Notes under the pieces: generated by a model
Database searches by the model: none
What the model saw: only the letters and a program-made list of their open reading frames with translations
Told to the model about the DNA's origin: nothing
Assembly: GCF_011682145.1 (NCBI RefSeq)
Contig: NZ_WHJH01000007.1
Coordinates: 62,001-126,000 of the forward strand
Length of the DNA: 64,000 nt
Origin: Massilia mucilaginosa
Lineage (GTDB): Bacteria; Pseudomonadota; Gammaproteobacteria; Burkholderiales; Burkholderiaceae_D
Direction of reading: 5' to 3'
Shown: positions 54,442-63,359 of the stretch, piece by piece
Layout: each line of letters opens with the position of its first letter
Position numbering within the stretch: position 1 is the stretch's first letter
Made by a program: the position numbers and the translations under genes

Positions 54442-55584
54442 ATGCCCATGACTACCCCAGCCAACCACGCCGCAGCGACCCTGCGCGACGCCATCCGCGA
54501 AGCCGCCGATGGCCTGATCAACCGCGACCATCTGGCCGAACTGATGATCCTCGGCGCCGTGGCGCAGGAACACCTGCTGGTCATCGGCCCGCCCGGCACC
54601 GCCAAGAGCGCCGTGGTGCGGCGCGTGGCGCAAAGCCTGGGCGGGCGCTATTTCGAGTACCTGCTGGGGCGCTTCACCGAGCCGTCCGAACTGTTCGGCG
54701 CGGTCAACCTGGGCAAGCTGCGCGAAGGGCTGGTCGAGACCGACGTCGGCGGCATGCTGCCGGAAGCCGACATCGCCTTTCTCGATGAAGTCTTCCTCGG
54801 CTCGACCGCGATCCTCAACACGCTGCTGGGCATCCTCAACGAGCGCCAGTTCCGCCGCGGCCACACGCATATCGCCTGCCCGCTGCGGCTGTGCGTGGCC
54901 GCGTCCAACGCGCTGCCCGACGACGACAGCCTGGCCGCTTTCGCCGACCGCTTTCTGCTGCACGTTTTCGTCGAGGCGGTGCCGGACGCGCGTCTGGAAG
55001 ACCTGCTGGCCGGCGGCTGGGCGGTTGGCCAGCGCGCCATCACGCCGCGCGCCGACATGGCCACGCTCGACGCCCTGCACCGCGCGGTGCCGCTGGTGGA
55101 CATGCAGGCCGTGCGCGCCGACCTGGCGCAGGCGGTGCGCAAATTGCGCGGCGCCCAGATCGTCCTGTCGGACCGGCGCATCGTCAAGGCCCAGCAACTG
55201 ATCGCGGCGGCCGCCGTGCTGGCCGGGCGCACGGTCGCCACCCGCGCCGACCTGTGGCCGCTGGTGTACGTGGTGCCCAGCGCCGCCGGCCAGCAAAGCG
55301 CGCGCGAAACCCTGCGCGAGCTGTTGGCCGAAGCGCGCCATCCGCTCCTGCACGCGGTGGTGGAGACGGCCGTGCAGCAGCCGCTGGCGCGCATCGCGCG
55401 CCTGGCCGAAAGCGCCGACCAGCTGCTCGGCGCCGTTCGCGGCGAGGCCTTCCGAGGGGCCGCCTTTCGTGGCCCGGCGGAAGCGCTGCTGCGCGAAATC
55501 GACGCCAACTTCGGCAAGGATAGCCTGCCGCCGGAACTGTCGGCGCGCCGCGCGCAGCTGGTGGTGGCCGTGCAGGGCGCGTAA
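54442..55584 (+). CDS. MoxR/RavA-like AAA+ ATPase
   Basis: 380 residues. Walker A GPPGTAKS (49-56), the MoxR helix-2 insert YFEYLLGRFTEPSELFG, Walker B IAFLDEV (111-117), ILNTLLGILNERQF, sensor 1 region CVAASNALP and an arginine-containing lid. It is closest in motifs to RavA-type MoxR ATPases. It heads an operon of four or five overlapping genes; MoxR ATPases act as chaperone-like remodelers together with vWA proteins, and in bpX ternary systems with beta-propeller partners. The start ATG at 54442 (MPMTTPANH) could equally be 54448. The stop overlaps the next start (TAATG). Confidence 0.9.
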   Translation: MPMTTPANHAAATLRDAIREAADGLINRDHLAELMILGAVAQEHLLVIGPPGTAKSAVVRRVAQSLGGRYFEYLLGRFTEPSELFGAVNLGKLREGLVETDVGGMLPEADIAFLDEVFLGSTAILNTLLGILNERQFRRGHTHIACPLRLCVAASNALPDDDSLAAFADRFLLHVFVEAVPDARLEDLLAGGWAVGQRAITPRADMATLDALHRAVPLVDMQAVRADLAQAVRKLRGAQIVLSDRRIVKAQQLIAAAAVLAGRTVATRADLWPLVYVVPSAAGQQSARETLRELLAEARHPLLHAVVETAVQQPLARIARLAESADQLLGAVRGEAFRGAAFRGPAEALLREIDANFGKDSLPPELSARRAQLVVAVQGA

Positions 55585-56009
55585 TGAGCCCGCTGGGATG
55601 GATGGCGCGCCCCGCCGGCAGCGCGCCGGAAGCGCGCGGCCAGGTGTCGCAGGGCGGCGCGCTGCGCCAGGTACTGGCGCGCCTGGCGCGCTGCGACGAC
55701 GAGGCGCTTGCCGCACTGACGGCGGTGGCCACGCGCGACATGCTGGTGCTGCTCGGGCGCGGCGCCGCGCTGCCGTGGGTCGACGGTGCGCGCTACTGCG
55801 CCGCGGACCCGCTCCAGCGCATGCTGTGGCTGCCCACCGACACGGCCCCGCAAGCGCCGCTCGACCTGGTGCTGGCCAACCTGGCCGGGCGTGGCGCGCA
55901 CCTGCCCTTTTTGCTGTGGGACGCGCCCGAACAAGTGCTGCCTCTGGGCCAGCCGCTTGCGCTGGACCGGGCCAGGCTGGCCTGGCTGGCGCGCGAACTC
56001 GCGGCATGA
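55584..56009 (+). CDS. Small bpX-type component (bpX5-like) of the MoxR/beta-propeller system
   Basis: 141 residues. Core motif RDMLVLLGRGAALPWVDGARYC, then DPLQRMLWLPTDTAPQAPLDLV. From memory this LPWVDG...LLLPT pattern fits the bpX5 domain of MoxR-vWA-beta-propeller ternary systems, but I cannot confirm the number. No signal peptide or helix long enough for a membrane. It overlaps both neighbours (TAATG in front, ATGA behind), so its amount is tied to the ATPase and the first propeller protein. Confidence 0.6.
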   Translation: MSPLGWMARPAGSAPEARGQVSQGGALRQVLARLARCDDEALAALTAVATRDMLVLLGRGAALPWVDGARYCAADPLQRMLWLPTDTAPQAPLDLVLANLAGRGAHLPFLLWDAPEQVLPLGQPLALDRARLAWLARELAA

Positions 56010-57643
56010 CGACCTTGCTTCCGGACCGCTGGGATCCCTGGCTGGACAGCCTGCCGCCGGGGCTGGCCGATCCGCTGCGCGCGATGATGGCGCAGCTGCA
56101 ACCGCTGCTCGGCCTGCTGGCGCCGCTGGCGCCGGATGCCTGTCCGCGCATGCGCTGCGTGGCCATGTTCGACGCCGGTCCGGGCCAGCCGGACGCCGCG
56201 CGCGTGCTGCACATGGCGCTGTTCATCCTGCTGGCGCGGCGCGCGCGGGCGGCCCGGATGCACTTGCGCTGGGGCGTGCTGCAAGCGCCGGGCCGGTCGC
56301 GCTTCAGCGCCGACGAGCATGCGCTGGGCGCGCTGCTGACGGTGCGCGCGCCGCTGCCGGCCGGCCAGGCCGACCTCGATGGCTGGAACACGGACCAGGC
56401 CTCGCACGATGCGCCCGACGATTTCTGGCAGATCGGCGGCGCCGGCACGGCCGCGCTGGCGCGCATGACGGCGCGGGTGACCGTGGCCGTGGCGCCCGAT
56501 GGCGCGTCGCTGCAGGTGACGCTGGCGCGGCAGGGCGGCGTGCACGCGCTGCGCCTGGCGCTGCCGCAGGCCGGCATCGTGCAACGCCTGGTGCGCCATC
56601 CGGTCGCGGCGCTGGCTGAAAACGGCCGTTTGCGCACCGGCTTGCGCGACGCGCCCACGCCCGAGCACGCGCCGCACTTCGGCTTGTCGGACACGAAAGT
56701 GCTGGCCTCCCGCTTCGATGGCGGCACGCTGGAGTTTTCCCTGCATCACGCGTTCGAGCCGCACGCCGGCATGCCGGTAAGGCGGCGCCTGCCGAAACGC
56801 GGCAGGCTGGCCGGCCAGCTGCTGTTCGGCGGCCGCGCCGGCCTGGGCCAGGTCGCGCTCAGTGGCGAGAGCATGATCTTCAACGGCTTTACCGGCGAGT
56901 TCACGAATAGCCGGCGCTGCCCGCTTCCTCCCCCCGCGCAGTTCCAGGCCCCCGGGCGTGGCGGCCGCCCGCTGCCGACCTTCTACCAGTTTCATGACCG
57001 GATGCAGTACGTCTTCATGCTCGATGGCGCCGGCCGCCTGCTTGAATGGTCCGCCGAGCGCGGCCAGCCCGAGATCGGCTTTCGGGTGGTGGCCAGCGGC
57101 GGCGCCAGCGTGGCCCAGGGTACCCAGGTGCTCGGCTACGCCAGCGTTGCCGGCGGCAAGACGACCATCCACGCCATCTCGCAACATGGAGACGCTGCGA
57201 CGATCTGTTTTCCGTTTGCCGCCAGGCGCGTGCTGTTCGGCGAATTCATCGGCATGCCCAGCCTGGCGCGGCTCGCCGTGCAGGTCGGCGCGACGCAATG
57301 GCTGCTCGCGGCCGGCGCCGACATGCAGACGGTCGAGGTCGATGAGGGCGCCACAGTCATCGCACTGGTACGGGCATCGGCCAGCCATATGAACAAGCAG
57401 CCGGCGCTGCTGGTATTGAGCGCCGACCGCCAGAGCGCCAGCCTGTGCACGGCCACGCTGCGCCAGGTGGTGCTGGTCACCGGGCTGCCCATGGTGCATC
57501 TGGTGACCGACCAGCGCGCGCAGCTGCTGTGCTGGATGCTGGCCGGTACCCACGAGCTGTGCGTGCGCGCGCTGCATGGCGGTGGCTTGCTGCTGCACGT
57601 GATTCCCGACCAGGCCGCGCTGCCGGACGCGCGTCCCGCATGA
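56006..57643 (+). CDS. bpX-type protein: vWA-like N-domain plus beta-propeller, paralogue A
   Basis: 545 residues. N-terminal helical MTTLLPDRWDPWLDSLPPG, then a Rossmann-like segment CVAMFDAGPGQPDAARVLHM with ARMHLRWGVLQAPG, then from about residue 270 a beta-rich repeat region that looks like a propeller (VALSGESMIFNGF, GRLLEWSAERGQ, VLGYASVAGGKTTIHAI). It is paralogous to the next gene throughout, but lacks about 50 residues (the segment with SRRGPYHRLLLSEW) present there before the FDAGP strand. Start 56006 overlaps the previous stop by ATGA. The bpX1-like assignment is tentative. Confidence 0.65.
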   Translation: MTTLLPDRWDPWLDSLPPGLADPLRAMMAQLQPLLGLLAPLAPDACPRMRCVAMFDAGPGQPDAARVLHMALFILLARRARAARMHLRWGVLQAPGRSRFSADEHALGALLTVRAPLPAGQADLDGWNTDQASHDAPDDFWQIGGAGTAALARMTARVTVAVAPDGASLQVTLARQGGVHALRLALPQAGIVQRLVRHPVAALAENGRLRTGLRDAPTPEHAPHFGLSDTKVLASRFDGGTLEFSLHHAFEPHAGMPVRRRLPKRGRLAGQLLFGGRAGLGQVALSGESMIFNGFTGEFTNSRRCPLPPPAQFQAPGRGGRPLPTFYQFHDRMQYVFMLDGAGRLLEWSAERGQPEIGFRVVASGGASVAQGTQVLGYASVAGGKTTIHAISQHGDAATICFPFAARRVLFGEFIGMPSLARLAVQVGATQWLLAAGADMQTVEVDEGATVIALVRASASHMNKQPALLVLSADRQSASLCTATLRQVVLVTGLPMVHLVTDQRAQLLCWMLAGTHELCVRALHGGGLLLHVIPDQAALPDARPA

Positions 57644-59418
57644 AGCTGCCCGCGCAACTGGCGCCGTGGAGCGCCTGGCTGGCGCTGCTGCCGGATCACC
57701 TGGCCGCGCCGCTGGGCGAGATGCTGCTGCGCCTGCAGCCGCTGGTGGGGCGCATGGCGGGCCTGGCGCCCGGCCCGGACCGCACGCCGGTGGGGGTGGG
57801 CGGCATTTCCCGGCGCGGCCCCTACCATCGCCTGCTCCTGAGCGAGTGGGCGGTGCTGGACGCGGCGCCCGATGAATTCCTGCGCCGCGCCGCCGCCGGC
57901 GAACTGCTGTTCGGCGCGCCCGAGCCGCAAGTGCAGCGCCGCGCGCGCACCTGCGTGGCGCTGTTCGACGCCGGTCCGGCGCAACTGGGCGAGCCGCGCC
58001 TGGTGCACCTGGCGCTGTTCATCCTGCTGGCGCGCCGCGCGCATGACGAAGGCGCCAGCTTCGGCTGGGGCATCTTGCAAACGCCCGGCCCGCTGCATGC
58101 CGACTGCGGCCAGCAGGCGCTGTTCCGCTTGATGAGCGCGCGCACGCTGCTGCGCGCGGGCGCCGCCGCGCGCGACGGCTGGAACGGCCTGCTGGCCGGC
58201 ATCGCGCCGCACGCCGAGCTCTGGCAGGTGGGCGCGCCCGAGGCCGTGGCGCTGCGGCGCGAAAGCGCGCGCGCCACGATCGGGCAGGCGCTGTCCGAGG
58301 ATGGCCTGCAGGTCGGCATCACGCAGCAGGGCAGGGCGCGCCACATGCTGCTGGACCTGCCCGCGCCGGCCAGCGCGGTGCGCCTGTTGCGCTTTCCGGG
58401 CGGCGAGCCGGCCAAGCCGGCGCGCAACCGCATGGGCGGGCGCGATACGCCCTCGCTCAAGCATGCGCCGCGCTTTACCATTTACCAGGATCACGTGGTG
58501 ACAGGGCGGCCCGATGGCGGGACGCTGAGTTTTTCTTACCTGGACGCGCACGCCGCCATTGCGCCGGCGCCGCGGCGCCAGCGCGCGCCGAAACGCGGCA
58601 GCGTGCTGGGCATCTGGCCGCTGAGCCACGGGGTGGCGGACGTGGCCGCGTGCGGCGAGACCCTGATCTTCCGCCATTTCGGCGGTGCGTTCGAACGCTG
58701 CGAATGCGCGCGCCCGCCGGCGCAGCAGTTCGCGGCGGCGCGCGGGCCGGGGCGCTGGCTGCCGACCTTCTTCCTGCACAAGGCCAGCTTCGACCAGGTC
58801 TTGATGATCGATAGCGCCGCGCGCCTGGTCGGCTGGAGCGCCAGGCGTGGCGCTACTGGCGCGACCAGCTTCGCACTGGTGGCCGGCGGCGTCGTCGGCG
58901 CGGTCCAGTGCCAGAACCGGCTGCTCTACGCCAGCGTGGCGGACGGCCACACCAGACTGTATCGTTACGAGTCCGCCGCGCCGGCGCCGGTCGACGACCT
59001 GGTGTTCGAGTGGCCGGTCTTGCGCGTGCTGTACGGCGAAGTGAGCAGCCTCGCTCCCGAGCACATGCTGGGCCTGCAAGTGAGCGGCACCGAATGGCTG
59101 CTGGTGCATGGCCGCGCCTCGCGCACCCTGGCGATCGGCGACGGCGCCACGGTGATCGGGGTGGCCCGCCTGGCGTCCGACAGTCCCGAGCTGGCGCTGC
59201 TGGTGATCAATCCCGACCGCTGCACGGTGGAGCTGCGCGGCGCGACGCAGCGGCGCACGATCCTGCATGCCCATTTTCCGATCGCGCACCTGACGCTGGA
59301 CCCATCGAGCCAGATCATCAGCTGGCTGCTGAGCGGGAGTCACGAACTGTTCGTGCGCCGGCTGCACAGCGAGCTGGCGCTGCTGCACTACACGCCGCCG
59401 CTGCAAGTGTACCCATGA
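57640..59418 (+). CDS. bpX-type protein: vWA-like N-domain plus beta-propeller, paralogue B
   Basis: 592 residues. It carries the full N-terminal module: GISRRGPYHRLLLSEWAVLD, LRRAAAGELLFGAPEP, then CVALFDAGPAQLGEPRLVHL and FGWGILQTPGPL. The C-terminal half (about 310-592) is beta-propeller-like (RLVGWSARRGAT, RLLYASVADGHTRLYRY, MLGLQVSGTEWLLVHG, LALLVINPDRCTVEL). The FDAGP strand followed by a long helix and a WG(I/V)LQ strand resembles a vWA fold with a degenerate metal site (inference). Overlaps paralogue A by ATGA. Confidence 0.65.
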   Translation: MKLPAQLAPWSAWLALLPDHLAAPLGEMLLRLQPLVGRMAGLAPGPDRTPVGVGGISRRGPYHRLLLSEWAVLDAAPDEFLRRAAAGELLFGAPEPQVQRRARTCVALFDAGPAQLGEPRLVHLALFILLARRAHDEGASFGWGILQTPGPLHADCGQQALFRLMSARTLLRAGAAARDGWNGLLAGIAPHAELWQVGAPEAVALRRESARATIGQALSEDGLQVGITQQGRARHMLLDLPAPASAVRLLRFPGGEPAKPARNRMGGRDTPSLKHAPRFTIYQDHVVTGRPDGGTLSFSYLDAHAAIAPAPRRQRAPKRGSVLGIWPLSHGVADVAACGETLIFRHFGGAFERCECARPPAQQFAAARGPGRWLPTFFLHKASFDQVLMIDSAARLVGWSARRGATGATSFALVAGGVVGAVQCQNRLLYASVADGHTRLYRYESAAPAPVDDLVFEWPVLRVLYGEVSSLAPEHMLGLQVSGTEWLLVHGRASRTLAIGDGATVIGVARLASDSPELALLVINPDRCTVELRGATQRRTILHAHFPIAHLTLDPSSQIISWLLSGSHELFVRRLHSELALLHYTPPLQVYP

Positions 59419-59465
59419 GCGCGCGCGTGCATGTCATTCCCGATAGAGGTCCGTATGGATATTGA
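59415..59465 (+). CDS. Possible 16-codon coupling ORF between paralogue B and the bpX6-like gene
   Basis: ATG at 59415 overlaps the stop of paralogue B (ATGA) and the frame ends with TGA at 59463-59465, eight bases past the next ATG (59455). It encodes MSARVHVIPDRGPYGY. It could carry terminating ribosomes to the bpX6-like start, or be chance; the AGAGG before 59455 lies inside it. Confidence 0.3.
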   Translation: MSARVHVIPDRGPYGY

Positions 59466-62268
59466 GATTCGCCAACCGCTGTTCAGCGGCCACCTTGACG
59501 TGCGCGCGCTGTGGTTCGACTTGCCCCTGCTGGGCGAGGCCGAGGCGCGCCGCCGCGTGCTGGGGCACTGGCAGGCCGGGTCGCAGCTGTTCCAGGCCGG
59601 CGGCGGCTATCTGCTGGCCTGGCCGGCGCCGCGCTGGCGGCATGTGGAGTCGCTCGACGCGCTGGCATTGTGCCAGGTCGGCGACGTGCTCAGCAGCGCG
59701 CCGCTGACGGCGGCCGAACTGGGCGCGCTCCCGGCCGGCGCTTACTGGCTGGTGCGGGGCGGCGTGGCGCAAGCGGCGGTGCCGCAGGCGCGCGTCGATC
59801 CGGCGCCGTGGCTGGCGCTGGACGCGATCGCGCTGCGCCAGCCTTTGGCGCCGCCGCGTCCACCGGCCGAGACGGCCGTGCAGGTCCCGATGGCGCTGCA
59901 TGAAGTACTGGGCGAGGCCATGCCGGTGCGCAGTGCCGACAGTATCGTGTTCGAGCAGAAGGCGAGCGAGCGCATTCGGCGCGACCCGCAGGCCAAAGAC
60001 ACGCCGCAGCCGTCCGGCGCGGGCGCCGCCGAGCTGGCCGCCGGCGCGGCGCTCGGCTTGCTGGGCCTGCTGGCGCGCGGCCTCGGCGCCGGCCGCGCGG
60101 CGGGTCCGGCGCAGGGCGCGGGCGCAGGGCAGGGCCGCAGGGTGGGCGCGGGACATGTGCCAACGTACGCTACGGGCAAGCGTAGCGCGAAGGCCGCGGG
60201 CAAGGACGCGCAGGAGAGTGCGGGGCAGGACGACGGCGCCGGGCCAGGCCGGCGCGCCGGGCCGGGGCCGTTGGCACGCCGCCTGTCGGCCTTGATGGCG
60301 CGCCTGGCATCGCTGACCCGGGTGTCGACAGTGCTGGGCTGGCGCCAGGCCACCTACCTGCAGCATTTGTTCGACCTGTTCGACAAGGGCGACCTGGCCG
60401 AAGCGCTGCGCCGCGCGGTGCCGATCGATGCGATCGGCGGCGCGGCGGCGCCGCAGGCGCTGGGCAGGCCGCGGCCGCGCACCAGCCTGACCGTGCGCGG
60501 CCCGAGTCCGTCGGCGCCGTCGATCGGCCTGGCGGACGACCTGGTCGCGCGGTTGCGCGAAAAATACCGGCGCAGCTTCGAGCAGCTCGAGCGCGAAGGG
60601 CGCATCGACGAAGCGGTGTACGTGCTGGCCGAACTGCTGCAATGTCCGCTGGAGGCGGTCACCTATCTCGAAAAGAAGGAGCGCTATCTCCAGGCGGCGC
60701 AACTGGCCGGCACCGTGGAACTGGCGCCGGCGGTGGCGGTGCGGCTGTGGCTCCTGGCCGGCGAGATCGAGCGCGCGGTGCGCGTCGCGCGCCTGCACAA
60801 CGATTTCGACGCCGGCGTGCGCCTGCTCGAAAGCGGCGACAGCGAGCACGCGGCGCCGCTGCGGCGCGCCTGGGCCGAGTACCTGGCCGCGCGCGGCGAC
60901 CTGATGGCGGCGATCGATGTCATCTGGCCCTTGCCCGAGCATCATGCGCTGGCGCTGGGCTGGCTGGTGCAGGCCGAGCGCGGCGGCGGCACCCTGGGCC
61001 TGCAGGCGCTGGCGCGCAAGCTGGCGCTGATGCCGGGCACCCTGCGCTCGAGCGCGGCGGCGATCGAGGCGCTGCTGGCGGCGCCGGGCGAGGAAGGCGT
61101 GCAGCGGCGCGCGCGCATGGCGACGGCGCTGGTGGCCGCCTTGCCGGCCTCGGACGCCACGCGCCGGGTGGCGGGCGCGCTGCTGCGCCTTGTACTGCCG
61201 GAACGGATGGAAGGCTTGAGCCGGCTCGACAAGACGGTGCTGGTGCAGCTGGCCGACCTGGCCGCCAGCGACGCGCTGCGCGCCGACCTGCCGCTGTTGT
61301 CGACCAGGGACGATCACCCGGCGCCGGGCCTGCCGCTCGGCGGGCGCAGCGAGCCGCTGGCGCTGCGCCTGGAAGAACGCGGCCTGATGCCGATCCACGA
61401 CGCGCGCGCGCTGCCGGACGGCGACTATCTGCTGGCGCTGGGCGAGAGCGGGGTGGTGCGGATCGGGCGCGACGGCGTCCAGCTGGCCCATTATCCGGTG
61501 CCGGCCGCGCACCTGGTGATCTCGCACAACGGCACACGCGCGCTGGCGCTGATGGGGCGCGAGCGCACATACCGGGTCAGCCGCCTGGACCTGATCGGCG
61601 CCAGCGTGTCGGACTGGCTCACGCTGGAACTGAAGCACTGGTCGCCCGATTACGATGGCGTGTCGTGGAACGTGGCCATGGAGCGGCGCCTGGCGGTGCT
61701 CGACACGGGCGCGCCGCGGCAAAGCATCGTGTGGCAGGTGGCGGACTTGCCGGGCCCGGTGGTCAGCTATGCCGACCGGGCCGGCGCGCTGACCATGCTG
61801 TTGCAGGTCGACGACGGCATCGAGCAGTGGTCGTACGAGCAGCCGGGCCGCCACCTGCGCCAGCGCGACTGGTGGAGCGACATCGCCTGGTACGAGGGCA
61901 TGTCGATCCTGCCGGGGCCCGCGGGCGAGGCGCCGTATCTGGCGACCGCCGACTGGATGAACGAGCAATTGCTGGTGGTCCAGCATGGCAAGCCGACGCC
62001 GGTGACGGTGGCGCTGGGGTCGAACACGCCGCGCACCGTGCTCATCGACGGCAAGTGGCTGGTGCTGATCGCGGCGGTGGAACAGGCGGTCTGCTGCCAG
62101 ATCGTCACCCTGGCCGATGGCAAGCTGCGCGCGCGCGTCGAATTCGCGCAGGACGATGAGGCGCGCTTCAGTTTCCACGACGGACGCCTGCTGGTGTTCG
62201 ACCGGGCCGGGCGCCTGGTCGACATCGATTGCGCCTCCGGGCTGGCGCACAGCCTGTGCCTGAGCTGA
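59455..62268 (+). CDS. Large bpX6-like protein with helical middle and C-terminal beta-propeller
   Basis: 937 residues. The N-terminal domain IRQPLFSGHLDVRALWFDLP, LLGEAEARRRVLGHWQAG, FQAGGGYLLAWPAPRW fits bpX6 as I remember it. Next come a Gly/Ala/Arg-rich linker with one hydrophobic stretch (about 196-215) and a helical repeat section (RSFEQLEREGRIDEAVYVLA, ERYLQAAQLAG, to about 640). A final beta-rich part (YLLALGESGVVRIGRDGVQL, RRLAVLDTGAPRQSIVWQVA) is compatible with a propeller. ATG 59455 follows AGAGG at good spacing and is preferred over 59431. It is the largest and last bpX-type protein of the operon; the DUF805 genes follow after 14 bases. Confidence 0.68.
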   Translation: MDIEIRQPLFSGHLDVRALWFDLPLLGEAEARRRVLGHWQAGSQLFQAGGGYLLAWPAPRWRHVESLDALALCQVGDVLSSAPLTAAELGALPAGAYWLVRGGVAQAAVPQARVDPAPWLALDAIALRQPLAPPRPPAETAVQVPMALHEVLGEAMPVRSADSIVFEQKASERIRRDPQAKDTPQPSGAGAAELAAGAALGLLGLLARGLGAGRAAGPAQGAGAGQGRRVGAGHVPTYATGKRSAKAAGKDAQESAGQDDGAGPGRRAGPGPLARRLSALMARLASLTRVSTVLGWRQATYLQHLFDLFDKGDLAEALRRAVPIDAIGGAAAPQALGRPRPRTSLTVRGPSPSAPSIGLADDLVARLREKYRRSFEQLEREGRIDEAVYVLAELLQCPLEAVTYLEKKERYLQAAQLAGTVELAPAVAVRLWLLAGEIERAVRVARLHNDFDAGVRLLESGDSEHAAPLRRAWAEYLAARGDLMAAIDVIWPLPEHHALALGWLVQAERGGGTLGLQALARKLALMPGTLRSSAAAIEALLAAPGEEGVQRRARMATALVAALPASDATRRVAGALLRLVLPERMEGLSRLDKTVLVQLADLAASDALRADLPLLSTRDDHPAPGLPLGGRSEPLALRLEERGLMPIHDARALPDGDYLLALGESGVVRIGRDGVQLAHYPVPAAHLVISHNGTRALALMGRERTYRVSRLDLIGASVSDWLTLELKHWSPDYDGVSWNVAMERRLAVLDTGAPRQSIVWQVADLPGPVVSYADRAGALTMLLQVDDGIEQWSYEQPGRHLRQRDWWSDIAWYEGMSILPGPAGEAPYLATADWMNEQLLVVQHGKPTPVTVALGSNTPRTVLIDGKWLVLIAAVEQAVCCQIVTLADGKLRARVEFAQDDEARFSFHDGRLLVFDRAGRLVDIDCASGLAHSLCLS

Positions 62269-62282
62269 GCGGGGGCGGCGGC

Positions 62283-62765
62283 ATGGAAGAGACGGACAAT
62301 CCCTACGCGGCCCCGGCGCCGGGCGCGTTCTACACGCCCTCGGTGTTCGGCCTGCACGGGCGCATCGGGCGCGGGCGTTACCTGATGTATTCGCTCTTCC
62401 CCACCTGCGCCACGCTGCTGCTGCTGGCGCCGACGTTCATGGTTTACTGGATTTTCCTGATGGCTGTCGTGATCGGGCTCGCGCTGCTGGCCTTGCTGTC
62501 GCATTTGCTCATCGTCGCCGCGCGCCGCCTCGACGACCTGGACCGTCCGCGCCGGTGGAGCCTGCTGCTCGTGGTGCCGGGATTGAACCTGCTGTTGGTG
62601 TTGTATCTGCTGGGCGCCCCCGGCGATCCCGGGGCGAACGCGCACGGCCCGGCGCCCACCTCGGGCGTGGCGGCCTTGACCCGGGGGGCGTGGCTGGCCT
62701 GTGCGCTGCCGCCGTGTATTCTGCTGGCCCTGTACCTGCTCGCCGCTCTCACACTGCCGGTATGA
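62283..62765 (+). CDS. DUF805-like membrane protein, copy 2
   Basis: 160 residues. N-terminus MEETDNPYAAPAPGAFYTPS, then GLHGRIGRGRYLMYSLFP and four helices; the RRLDDLDRPRRWSLLLVVPG box and GANAHGPAPTSG tail are degenerate versions of copies 1 and 3. It lies 14 bases after the bpX6-like gene on the same strand, so it is likely co-transcribed. The NPYAAP start is shared with the next gene and, as NPYxxP, with the pair at 9241-10224. Confidence 0.8.
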   Translation: MEETDNPYAAPAPGAFYTPSVFGLHGRIGRGRYLMYSLFPTCATLLLLAPTFMVYWIFLMAVVIGLALLALLSHLLIVAARRLDDLDRPRRWSLLLVVPGLNLLLVLYLLGAPGDPGANAHGPAPTSGVAALTRGAWLACALPPCILLALYLLAALTLPV

Positions 62766-62832
62766 TATGGCAAGCGTTTCAGCTTGAAACGACGCCAGCG
62801 CCAACGCTGGGCCACTAACGGGAGCGAGACCA

Positions 62833-63321
62833 TTGGATAATCCGTACGCAGCGCCGGCATCGACGACACCGGTGCCGGATCCGCGCGCCAGCTACACGCC
62901 GACGCCGTTCAGCCTGGACGGGCGGATCGGGCGCTTGCGTTACCTGGTGTATGGTTTTTTGCCGGCGCTCGTCTTGCTGATCGTGCTGGCGTTTCTGATC
63001 GGCCAGTTCGGCCTGGGCCAGCGGCGCGGGCTGGTGCAGCTGCTTGCACTGGGGACAGCGCTGGCCGCGCTGGCGATCGCGCTGGCGATGACGCGGCGCC
63101 GCCTGCACGATCTGGCACGGCCGGGATGGTGGGCGCTACTCATGCTGGCGCCGCCGCTCAATCTGCTGCTGATCGGCTATCTGCTGTACCGGGCCGGCGA
63201 CGGCGGCGGCAACCGCTACGGACCGCCGCCGTCCGGGAACACGACCCTGGTGGCGGCGGGGATGTGGGGCATACTGATGCTGGGGGTGACGCTGATTGCG
63301 GCGCAGTTCGAGATCGGATGA
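62833..63321 (+). CDS. DUF805-like membrane protein, copy 3 (TTG start)
   Basis: 162 residues, starting with TTG at 62833 seven bases after GGGAGCGAG: (M)DNPYAAPASTTPVPDPRAS, FSLDGRIGRLRYLVYGFLP, four helices, TRRRLHDLARPGWWALLMLA and GGGNRYGPPPSGN. This is the canonical DUF805 pattern and is very close to copy 1 (53849-54310) at GRIGRLRYLVY and NRYGPxPxGNT. Last gene of the plus-strand block; 38 bases later the convergent DUF58 gene ends. Confidence 0.83.
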   Translation: MDNPYAAPASTTPVPDPRASYTPTPFSLDGRIGRLRYLVYGFLPALVLLIVLAFLIGQFGLGQRRGLVQLLALGTALAALAIALAMTRRRLHDLARPGWWALLMLAPPLNLLLIGYLLYRAGDGGGNRYGPPPSGNTTLVAAGMWGILMLGVTLIAAQFEIG

Positions 63322-63359
63322 GGCAGGCCGAGGGGTGGCGCGATGCCGCACCCGGCCGC

